19,420 nucleotides of DNA from Acidobacteriota bacterium (GTDB lineage Bacteria; Acidobacteriota; Terriglobia; UBA7540): positions 1 to 19,420 of the forward strand of contig JAKAWO010000014.1 in the NCBI GenBank assembly GCA_021827255.1, in the 5' to 3' direction. Positions 9,299 to 16,535 of the stretch are shown here, in pieces; position 1 is the first letter of the stretch; every line of letters begins with the position of its first letter. Position numbers and translations under genes: made by a program. The notes under the pieces are model-generated. The model was not told the DNA's origin, did not search any database, and saw nothing but the letters and a program-made list of their open reading frames with translations.

Positions 9299-9973
9299 TT
9301 AGCCACCGGCCGCGTGCCCCTGGGCGGCTTCGCGCAACGCGCGGATGGCAGCGGCGTATCCGTCCGGAGAATCAAAAATCGCCGAGCCCGCCACCAGCAC
9401 ATCGGCGCCGGCTTCCGCCACCTGCCTCGCTGTTTCCGGGTTGATGCCCCCGTCAACCTCCACCTCGCACTTCTGTCCGCGCTCGCGCAGCCGCGTCCGG
9501 ATTTCGCGGATCTTGGGGAGCGTTTCTGGAATGAATTTCTGCCCGCCGAAACCCGGATTGACCGTCATGACCAGCACCAAGTCACGCTGGACCAGCATTT
9601 CCGATAGCGTTCCCGCTGGCGTGGAGGGGTTCAGGGCCACACCGGCCTGCTTGCCGAGCGAGTGAATGTGCTGAACGGCGCGATGCAGGTGCGGTGTCGC
9701 TTCCTGATGGATGATGATCGTGTCGGCGCCGGCCTCGGCAAAACGCTCGATGAAATCTTCCGGCGGCTCGACCATCAGGTGAGCTTCCAGCGGAAGGCGC
9801 ACGAGAGGCCGCAAGCAACGCACCGCCTGGACCCCAAAAGTGATGTTGGGAACGAACCGGCCGTCCATGACATCAATCTGGAGGCGGTCGGCGCCCGCCG
9901 CCTCCACGGCCTTAGCTTGCTCGCCCAGACGCGTGAAATCCGCGGAGAGAATGGAGGGCGCAATTTTAATCAT
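9299..9973 (-). CDS. rpe: Ribulose-phosphate 3-epimerase
   Basis: This enzyme interconverts ribulose-5-phosphate and xylulose-5-phosphate in the non-oxidative pentose phosphate pathway. The 224-residue TIM barrel begins MIKIAPSILSADF. Metal and catalytic residues are visible: Asp34 and Asp37 in IDVMDGRFVPN, His65 in EAHLMVEPP, and Asp174 in VEVDGGINPET. MTVNPGFGGQKF (136-147) is the flexible active-site loop. The usual metal-ligand His two residues before Asp34 is replaced by Gln32 (codon CAG). The ATG at 9973 has AAGGAG seven bases upstream and overlaps the pgl stop in an ATGA arrangement, implying translational coupling. A longer in-frame start at 10030 would run inside pgl and adds residues foreign to the family. 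It is the last gene of the minus-strand arm. Confidence 0.96.
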   Translation of the reverse strand: MIKIAPSILSADFTRLGEQAKAVEAAGADRLQIDVMDGRFVPNITFGVQAVRCLRPLVRLPLEAHLMVEPPEDFIERFAEAGADTIIIHQEATPHLHRAVQHIHSLGKQAGVALNPSTPAGTLSEMLVQRDLVLVMTVNPGFGGQKFIPETLPKIREIRTRLRERGQKCEVEVDGGINPETARQVAEAGADVLVAGSAIFDSPDGYAAAIRALREAAQGHAAGG

Positions 9974-10734
9974 GGTGCGCTCCTTCGAGCGTTGCTCAGC
10001 CGCTCGGCGGCTGCTCGGTCCAGATACCATACAAGGCGCCCGCTCGCTGGCTGCACTCCCTGCGCCGGAAACAGCTCGGGCCGAAGAGGACCTTCAAGGA
10101 CTTCTTGCAATATCCTGGACTTCTCTTCTCCCGCCACCATGAAAGCGACCTCGGCGGCCGCGTTCAGGACTGGATAGGTCAAAGTCATGCGATGCATGTT
10201 CAGCTTGGGCACGAAGTTTGGGGCGACCCAGCGCTCACGCTCCGCCTGAGCGGGCGTTCCAGGAAATAACGACGCCGTGTGACCGTCTGCTCCAAGGCCG
10301 AGCAGAATCAGATCGAGGCGTGGAACGTGGTTCTGAGGCGGCCGAAGTTCGCGCGCCAGAACCCCCTCGTACTCAAGCGCGGCCACGCTGAGATTGGCGC
10401 GCTCGGCCTCCATTCGATGGAAATTTGCTGCCGCAGCCGGGACATGATCCAGCAGAGTCCGGCGAAGCATCCCATAATTGCTCTGCGGATGGTCTGGTGG
10501 GACGGCGCGCTCATCCACTTGGAAAAGGCGCATGCGAGTCCACGGGATCGAGGCAGAGAGCGCGCTATCGGCCAGCCGCTCGAAAAACGGTCGCGGAGTT
10601 TGGCCCCCGGAAACGGCCGCGCAAAAATTCTCTTCCCTGCGGGAACGCTCATTGGCTGCTGCCACGAACCGCGCGGCAAGGGCTGCGCTCATTTCATCCA
10701 AGTTCGGGAAAATTCGTATTTCCGGCTCGCTCAT
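9970..10734 (-). CDS. pgl: 6-phosphogluconolactonase
   Basis: This enzyme hydrolyses 6-phosphogluconolactone from Zwf to 6-phosphogluconate, the second oxidative pentose phosphate step. The 254-residue protein has the sugar-phosphate isomerase-like fold shared with glucosamine-6-P deaminase. Visible motifs are AVSGGQTP (40-47), FQVDERAVPPDHPQSNYGM (71-89) and LLGLGADGHTASLFPGT (144-160). These are DevB-type Pgl signatures and set it apart from NagB. The ATG at 10734 begins MSEPEIRIFPN, with only a weak ribosome binding site. It lies 34 bases after opcA, and its TGA overlaps the rpe ATG by four bases. The order zwf-opcA-pgl supports the assignment. Confidence 0.95.
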   Translation of the reverse strand: MSEPEIRIFPNLDEMSAALAARFVAAANERSRREENFCAAVSGGQTPRPFFERLADSALSASIPWTRMRLFQVDERAVPPDHPQSNYGMLRRTLLDHVPAAAANFHRMEAERANLSVAALEYEGVLARELRPPQNHVPRLDLILLGLGADGHTASLFPGTPAQAERERWVAPNFVPKLNMHRMTLTYPVLNAAAEVAFMVAGEEKSRILQEVLEGPLRPELFPAQGVQPASGRLVWYLDRAAAERLSNARRSAP

Positions 10735-10768
10735 GACGACGGGACGAACAGGGCCGAAACGCTGCGCA

Positions 10769-11920
10769 TCAGTTCGATGCGGCGATCATGCTCGCGAAGG
10801 CGTCCAGAACTTCTTCATAAATAGTGTCGTGACTTGGGAAGCGCAGTTCGTCGCCGAGGAGGTTGTTGACGCCGGCGGGTTGGAGGAGAACGGTGCGTTC
10901 AAACGGCAGCCGGCCGCCCACTTCGCATCGTGCCTCAATCTTTCGCTCCCCAGCGCTCTCGCGGAAGTGGAAGACGGCGGCCGGTTCGCCACGAGTCTCA
11001 ACCGAGACCGACGCCCGCGGCGCGCCCGCCCGCGAGGCCTCCGCCGTCCCGCAAATGATCTGCACTGGCTGGCCCTCAGCTTCCAGGTTGAAAACCCGGC
11101 TGCCTGGCTTCTCCACCGTCGTCTCGGGTTTCCAACCGAGGCGGCCCGCTAGCCAGGCGGCCAACAAATACGGCGCGGCCCCCGCCCTCGGCTGCGCGGA
11201 ACCATCGGCAATCCATTCAATACGGACCCGGGATATCCGGCGGAGACAATCTGTTGCCTGGGGAAAATCGAAACAGTGCGCGAGGAGTTCGCGCCAAGGT
11301 GTCAGGCGGCTCCAGTTCAGGTCGCTGAAGGCCAGGCGTCGAGCGCCCCAGGAGCGCCGCACCTGCTGGGCCAGATCCGCCAAGCCCTTCTCGGCATCTT
11401 TGTAACCCGCGGAGTCCACCAGCACGCGGTCGGCCACGCGGAGAATGTCCGCCATGTATTCAGCCGGAGCGAAATGGTCCGTCCGCCACCAGAGGTAAAC
11501 CGGCAATTCGGGAATGATCAACGGAACCACCAGGCTCTTGAGTCCCTCCACGGCGTCGCCCGACGCATAGATCGAAACCGTTTCGCAGCACACCTGCTTT
11601 TCTCCTGGGCTCGGAGTGCGGCAGCGGGCAGAGATCGAGGCACGGAGCGCGGCGGCGTTCGCGGCCCGCTCGGCAATCATGACAATGGCCCGGCAGGGGT
11701 TCTCCGGCGTGATCTGGGCGATCAGATCCAAAGTTTCGGCGCCAGCCTCCTGGCTCTCGACGTAGGCTAGCAGAGTCAGGACGGAGGCGCGCGTTACAGC
11801 CTGCTGGGTTTCCGGGTCTTCGGCGGCGGATTGCCAAAGGGCGGAGAGTTCGCCTTCGAGGTTCGCTACGTTGGCGGTCCGCAGTTCTCCCGCCGTCAAA
11901 GAGACGAATGCGCTCGGCAA
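10769..11920 (-). CDS. opcA: Glucose-6-phosphate dehydrogenase assembly protein OpcA
   Basis: OpcA promotes oligomerisation and redox-responsive activation of G6PDH in cyanobacteria, and is found beside zwf in many actinobacteria and other phyla. The 383-residue protein matches the family in length and architecture. An N-terminal region ends near the RASVLTLLAYVES helix; then come NPCRAIVMIAE (about 74-84), CCETVSIYA, LVVPLIIPELPVYLWWR and ADRVLVDSA, all recognisable OpcA segments. The start is TTG at 11920, with an excellent GGGAGGAG ribosome binding site six bases upstream and only 23 bases after the zwf stop. The biochemical role is transferred from cyanobacterial work; no catalytic residues are expected. 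Confidence 0.92.
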   Translation of the reverse strand: MPSAFVSLTAGELRTANVANLEGELSALWQSAAEDPETQQAVTRASVLTLLAYVESQEAGAETLDLIAQITPENPCRAIVMIAERAANAAALRASISARCRTPSPGEKQVCCETVSIYASGDAVEGLKSLVVPLIIPELPVYLWWRTDHFAPAEYMADILRVADRVLVDSAGYKDAEKGLADLAQQVRRSWGARRLAFSDLNWSRLTPWRELLAHCFDFPQATDCLRRISRVRIEWIADGSAQPRAGAAPYLLAAWLAGRLGWKPETTVEKPGSRVFNLEAEGQPVQIICGTAEASRAGAPRASVSVETRGEPAAVFHFRESAGERKIEARCEVGGRLPFERTVLLQPAGVNNLLGDELRFPSHDTIYEEVLDAFASMIAASN

Positions 11921-11943
11921 CGTTCTCCTCCCATCATGTGGAG

Positions 11944-13491
11944 CTACAGGCGGTGCCAGTGGCGCGCGTCCCGCGCCAGAAGCGCGTCCGCTTCTGCCGG
12001 ACCCCAGCTTCCCGCCTCATAAAATGCCAGTCCGCCGGCTCTGTCCTGCTGCCAGCGTTCCAGCACCGGCGTAAGCAACTCCCATGCCATCTCCACGGCA
12101 TCCTCGCGTGTAAACAGCGTCTGATCGCCCAGCATGCAATCCAGCAACAAAGTTTCATAGGCGCCGGGAGTTTCAACGCCAAACGAGTCCGCATAGCGGA
12201 ATTCCATCTTGACGGGCCGAATTTGCATGGTGGTCGCTGGAAATTTGGCGTTGAATTTGACCGAAATCCCTTCGTTGGGTTGGATGCGGACCGCCATGAT
12301 GTTGGGCTCAACCGAATCCCTCCACGTCTTGCCGAACACCATATGGGGAACGCGCCGGAATTCGATCACAATCTCGGAAATGTGCTTGGCGAGGCGCTTC
12401 CCTGACCGGACATAAAAAGGCACGCCCGCCCAGCGCCAGTTGTCCACCGAAAACTTTAACGCCGTGTAAGTCTCCGTGGTGGAAGCAGGAGAAACCTTCG
12501 GCTCTGACCGATAAGCGGGGACGCTTTCGCCCCTCACCCATCCTTGCTGGTACTGGCCACGCACCGCATACTCGCTGAGGCGGTCGAGATCGAATGGGCG
12601 GATGGCTCGCAGGACTTTGGCTTTTTCGTCGCGGACCTGCGCGGCCTCAAAGCTGGCGGGAGGTTCCATCGCCACCAAGCTCAGCACCGACATGACGTGG
12701 TTCTGGATCATGTCCCGCAGCAAGCCCGCCTCCTCATAATAACCGCCCCGCCCTTCGATGCCGATGTCCTCCGCCACGGTAATCTCCACGTGGTCTATGT
12801 ACCGCCGGTTCCAGATCGGCTCGAAAATCCCATTCGCGAAACGGAGAACCAATAGATTTTGCACCGTCTCTTTGCCCAGATAATGGTCAATCCGGTAAAC
12901 CTGATCCTCGCTGAAGACGCTCAGCACGACGGCGTTGAGCTGGCGGGCGCTCTCTAGATCCCGCCCAAACGGCTTTTCGATGACGATGCGCGTCCAGCTC
13001 TTGCCGGGCCGTTTGGGTTTTGCCAGCCCCGCCGACTCCAGATGACGGACAATGACCGGAAATTGGCTGGGAGGCGTGGCGTTATAAAAAAGGCGGTTGC
13101 CCTTTGTTCCGCTTTCTTCATCGAGCTTGTTCAATAAGTTCGTAAGTTGCGAGTAAGCTTTTATGTCGCTGAAGTTGTCGGTCAGATAGTAGAAACGTTT
13201 GACGAAGTCTGCGACCGAGGCTTCGTCGGCGGGGACGTCGGAGTACTTCTTCAAAGCCTCGGCCATGACTTGGCGAAATTTCTCGTTGTTGTAGGGGGTC
13301 TTGGCGCAGCCGATCACTGCAAAGGCAGCGGGCAGCATCCCTTCACGGTCGAGAGAGAAAAGAGCGGGAACCAGCTTCCGCGCCGTCAGATCGCCTGACG
13401 CGCCGAAAATAGTCACAGCGCACGGGTCGGGAGTTTTGCGGAGGCGCATTCCCTCCCGCAGCGGGTTGGTTACAACGGTCGTGGTTGCCAT
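11944..13491 (-). CDS. zwf: Glucose-6-phosphate 1-dehydrogenase
   Basis: This enzyme oxidises glucose-6-phosphate to 6-phosphogluconolactone with NADP+, the entry and control point of the oxidative pentose phosphate pathway. The product from the chosen start has 515 residues. GASGDLTARKL (30-40) is the nucleotide-binding loop, EKPFGRD (172-178) holds the conserved Lys, RIDHYLGKE (200-208) is the family signature, and His265 in LLRDMIQNH is the catalytic base position. The chosen ATG at 13491 begins MATTTVVTNPLREG, leaves 46 bases after tal-pgi, and has only a weak AGGCAAGAG ahead of it. An open frame continues 25 codons upstream to 13566, overlapping the end of tal-pgi, with no family-like residues. 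opcA follows 23 bases later. Confidence 0.97.
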   Translation of the reverse strand: MATTTVVTNPLREGMRLRKTPDPCAVTIFGASGDLTARKLVPALFSLDREGMLPAAFAVIGCAKTPYNNEKFRQVMAEALKKYSDVPADEASVADFVKRFYYLTDNFSDIKAYSQLTNLLNKLDEESGTKGNRLFYNATPPSQFPVIVRHLESAGLAKPKRPGKSWTRIVIEKPFGRDLESARQLNAVVLSVFSEDQVYRIDHYLGKETVQNLLVLRFANGIFEPIWNRRYIDHVEITVAEDIGIEGRGGYYEEAGLLRDMIQNHVMSVLSLVAMEPPASFEAAQVRDEKAKVLRAIRPFDLDRLSEYAVRGQYQQGWVRGESVPAYRSEPKVSPASTTETYTALKFSVDNWRWAGVPFYVRSGKRLAKHISEIVIEFRRVPHMVFGKTWRDSVEPNIMAVRIQPNEGISVKFNAKFPATTMQIRPVKMEFRYADSFGVETPGAYETLLLDCMLGDQTLFTREDAVEMAWELLTPVLERWQQDRAGGLAFYEAGSWGPAEADALLARDARHWHRL

Positions 13492-13537
13492 CTCTTGCCT
13501 GCCGGTTGCCGGAATCCCCTTTCCTGCTTCCCCAAGT

Positions 13538-16426
13538 TCAAGCCGCCTTGGCCTTAACCTTAGCAAGCGCGCCGCCCACCACTTCCGCCAGATGGCCGAG
13601 GCCGGCGAGCGCGTCGCTTGTCAGATGGACGCGGAGGACACGCCGCTGCTTTCCTTCTAGAGACTGCAAATCCCCTAGCGCCTGAGCTTGCTTGAGGGTT
13701 GAAAACGTGTAGGGCTCGCCAGGAATCGGCAGGTCGCTTGAATCGTCGCAGGTCAGTTGAAAAAACAAGCCGCGGTTCGGCCCGCCTTTGTGGAGCTGGC
13801 CGGTCGAGTGGAGGAATCGCGGCCCGTAACCGACGGTCGTGGCCAATCGCAGCGAATTCCTCAGCCGCGTGCGGAGCGCCTGTAACTCGCGCTCCATAGC
13901 TTCGGAGCGCTGCACATAGGCCATCAGCGACACGTAGTCTCCAGGAGCGGCTTGACTCAAAAACGCCGCGATCAACCCTTGGGCGGAATCCGCGCTTGTT
14001 TGGGTGGACTTCTCACGCCGGGCCCGCGTCAACGGATCGCCATAGAATCTTAGCCCGCCCGACTCCAGGATGGGCGAGGATGTCGGCAGTTTGCCTTGGG
14101 CCTTGAAGTCAGCCAGCAGGCGGTTCGTGTTGTCCTTGCTCTCTTGGACGTTCGGCTGGTCGAAGGCGTTGATCCCCAGCAGAGCGCCCGCGGTGGCGAC
14201 GGCAATTTCCCAGCGGAAGTACTCCTGCCCAAGATCCAACTTGTCGTTGAGCATAATCCTCACCACAGGATGTCCGGCGGATTCGAGCGCCTTGAGCTTG
14301 CCTTCCGTGGCGTCGCTTGGGTCGGAAGCAAGCGCAAGCGAAACAAAAAGCCGGTCGCTGCCGTAGTTGGCCGCCTCCCCCAGCGCTTCACCCGCCACGG
14401 GAATCAAGCCCGTGCCCGCCTTGCCGGTGCTCTCAGCAATCAACTGTTCCGCCCAGTCGGCAAAAGTCGCCAAAGCTGGAGACGACACCAGGGTGACTTT
14501 GTCGCGGCCGGCGCGCGCCGCCTCGGCCATCTCGACGCCTAAGCTGACGCCCGGATTCTCGCGCGGTGCTGCTGACCCGCCACAGGCTTGAACCATCCGC
14601 TCTGCCCGATCGAGCAATGCGCCTATATCCACGCCCGCAAGGGCGGCCGGGACCATTCCGAAATTCGAAAGAGCTGAATAGCGGCCGCCAATGTCGGGCT
14701 TGCCGTGGAAAACCCCGCGAAAACCTTTCTCCGCCGCCAACTGCTCGAGCGAGGTGCCAGGGTCGGTGATGGCGACAAAATTCTCGCCAGCGCGGTCGCC
14801 CTTGATCTTTGCGACGCGGCCATAAAAATACTTGAAGAAACTCATCGTCTCCACGGTCCCACCCGACTTGCTGGAAACGATAAACAGCGAGCGTGAGACG
14901 TCAATCGCCTTTTCGACGCGGGCCACGCTGGCAGGAACCGTCGAATCGAGCACGTGCAACTCGAGGTAGCCGGGAGCGGCTCCGAACGTGGCCCGTGAGA
15001 CGTCAGGGCACAGACTGCTGCCGCCCATTCCGAGCACGACCGCGTGCTTGAATCCCGCCTTCCGCGATTGATCCACAAAGTTCAGGATTGCGTCTTTATG
15101 CTCCTGCATTTCGCCTGCCACGCTGAGCCAGCCGAGGGCGCCGCGAATTTGTTTTTGGGCCACGGAGTTGGAGCTCCAGAGGGAGGCGTCACGATCCCAC
15201 AAACGCCGCGGCCACCTCTCTTGATCGAGGCGGGCGAGCGTTGCCTGAACAGCCGAATCCAGCTTGCCCAAGGCGACGCGGCTCGTGTCGAGTTCTCCTG
15301 CCAGGATTTTCTTTCGCTTCTCGTCAATGACGCCCAGCAGCTTGTTGTAATCCCGCGAAAAGGCCTCGCAGCCGTCATCTTCGAGCTTCTGGGTGACGGC
15401 GGCAAAGTCCACGCCAAGCTGCGCAAGCGCCGCAAGCGTTTTCCGCGCCTCGTCCCATCCCTCTTTGAGGGTCAGGCGCGGCCGACCGTGGTCACGGAAA
15501 GCCGAAATCGTGGCCGGAGGCATGGTGTTGACTGTCTCCGCCCCAATCAATTCCTGAACGTAAAGAGTATCACTGTATTTGGGATTTTTTGTGCTGGTTG
15601 AAGCCCACAGCAGGCGCTGAACGCGCGCCCCTCTTTTCTCCAGCTCCTTAAACTGCGGGCTGAAGAACATCTTCTCGTATTCCTCGTAGGCCATCTTGGC
15701 GTTCGCAATCGCGGCTTTTCCCAAAAGCTGCTCGACCTTTTCTTTATCCTCCCGGCTGGCGTTGGCGAGTTTGGCTTCGAGCTGTTGGTCCACGAGCGTA
15801 TCAATTCGGCTCACGAAGAAGCTGGCAACGGAGGCCAGGCGATCGAGCGGCGCGCCTTCGCGCGCCCGCCTTTCAAGCGCCGCCAGGTAAGCCTTCGCAA
15901 CCTCGATGTAGCGCTCGACGGCAAATAGCAACGTGATGTTGATGTTGATTCCCTCCCCCAGCATTTGTTCGATCGCGGCAAGGCCTTCCCGCGTTCCTGG
16001 AATTTTGACCATGACGTTCGGGCGGTTCACCGCGCCCCGCAGCCGTCGAACTTCTGCAATGGTTCCCTCCGTATCATGCGCGAGCAGCGGCGAAACCTCG
16101 ATACTGACGAACCCATCGCGGCCTTGCGTGGCATCGTAGGTGGGGCGGAACAGATCGGCGGCCAGTTGGATGTCTTCCACCACCAGGCGCTCGTAAATTT
16201 GCGCCGCCGTCAATCCCCGTTGGGCCAGCCGGCGGATCGCCTCATCGTAGTCTGTGCTGCCCACGATGGCCTTTTCAAAAATGCTGGGGTTCGAGGTGAC
16301 ACCCGTCAAGCCGTCCTCGTCAATCAAACGCTTCAGGTCTCCCGACAGGAGTTCGCCGCGGCGAATATAGTCGTGCCACACACTCTGTCCAAGCCTGTTC
16401 AATTCTCGAAGAGGATTTGAATCCAT
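13538..16426 (-). CDS. tal-pgi: Bifunctional transaldolase / glucose-6-phosphate isomerase fusion
   Basis: This 962-residue polypeptide joins two cytoplasmic enzymes. Residues 1 to about 370 are transaldolase: GVTSNPSIFEKAI (42-54), the Schiff-base Lys141 in NVMVKIPGTREG, NITLLFAVERY (163-173), SFFVSRIDTLVD (202-213) and the C-terminal SDTLYVQELIG. Residues of about 400 to 935 are glucose-6-phosphate isomerase: VVLGMGGSSLCPDV (463-476), SSKSGGTVETM (518-528), DIGGRYSALSNFG (578-590), ESTGKAGTGLIPV, and INAFDQPNVQESKDNTN near the last catalytic Lys. Both active sites look intact, with no frameshift between halves. I prefer the ATG at 16426, which has AGGGGG five bases upstream; in-frame GTG codons at 16432 and 16429 sit too close to that site. 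It converts sedoheptulose-7-P plus glyceraldehyde-3-P to erythrose-4-P plus fructose-6-P, then fructose-6-P to glucose-6-P, the Zwf substrate. Confidence 0.96.
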   Translation of the reverse strand: MDSNPLRELNRLGQSVWHDYIRRGELLSGDLKRLIDEDGLTGVTSNPSIFEKAIVGSTDYDEAIRRLAQRGLTAAQIYERLVVEDIQLAADLFRPTYDATQGRDGFVSIEVSPLLAHDTEGTIAEVRRLRGAVNRPNVMVKIPGTREGLAAIEQMLGEGININITLLFAVERYIEVAKAYLAALERRAREGAPLDRLASVASFFVSRIDTLVDQQLEAKLANASREDKEKVEQLLGKAAIANAKMAYEEYEKMFFSPQFKELEKRGARVQRLLWASTSTKNPKYSDTLYVQELIGAETVNTMPPATISAFRDHGRPRLTLKEGWDEARKTLAALAQLGVDFAAVTQKLEDDGCEAFSRDYNKLLGVIDEKRKKILAGELDTSRVALGKLDSAVQATLARLDQERWPRRLWDRDASLWSSNSVAQKQIRGALGWLSVAGEMQEHKDAILNFVDQSRKAGFKHAVVLGMGGSSLCPDVSRATFGAAPGYLELHVLDSTVPASVARVEKAIDVSRSLFIVSSKSGGTVETMSFFKYFYGRVAKIKGDRAGENFVAITDPGTSLEQLAAEKGFRGVFHGKPDIGGRYSALSNFGMVPAALAGVDIGALLDRAERMVQACGGSAAPRENPGVSLGVEMAEAARAGRDKVTLVSSPALATFADWAEQLIAESTGKAGTGLIPVAGEALGEAANYGSDRLFVSLALASDPSDATEGKLKALESAGHPVVRIMLNDKLDLGQEYFRWEIAVATAGALLGINAFDQPNVQESKDNTNRLLADFKAQGKLPTSSPILESGGLRFYGDPLTRARREKSTQTSADSAQGLIAAFLSQAAPGDYVSLMAYVQRSEAMERELQALRTRLRNSLRLATTVGYGPRFLHSTGQLHKGGPNRGLFFQLTCDDSSDLPIPGEPYTFSTLKQAQALGDLQSLEGKQRRVLRVHLTSDALAGLGHLAEVVGGALAKVKAKAA

Positions 16427-16535
16427 CACCACCCCCTGAATTTTGAATTACGCTCTGCTCCGGCTGACGCTATGCCCTCGGCCCACAAATCCCCTCGCGC
16501 CGTACCCTTCCGTTCTTGATTCCGAATTCTTTGCT

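Noticed and set aside
9974..10030. N-terminal extension of rpe into pgl
   Set aside because: The extra 19 residues are not family-like; the ATG at 9973 has AAGGAG and the family start MIKIAPSILSADF.
13492..13566. 25-codon extension of zwf overlapping the end of tal-pgi
   Set aside because: The residues are unlike G6PDH and come from sequence coding the tal-pgi C-terminus in another frame; ATG 13491 gives the normal length.
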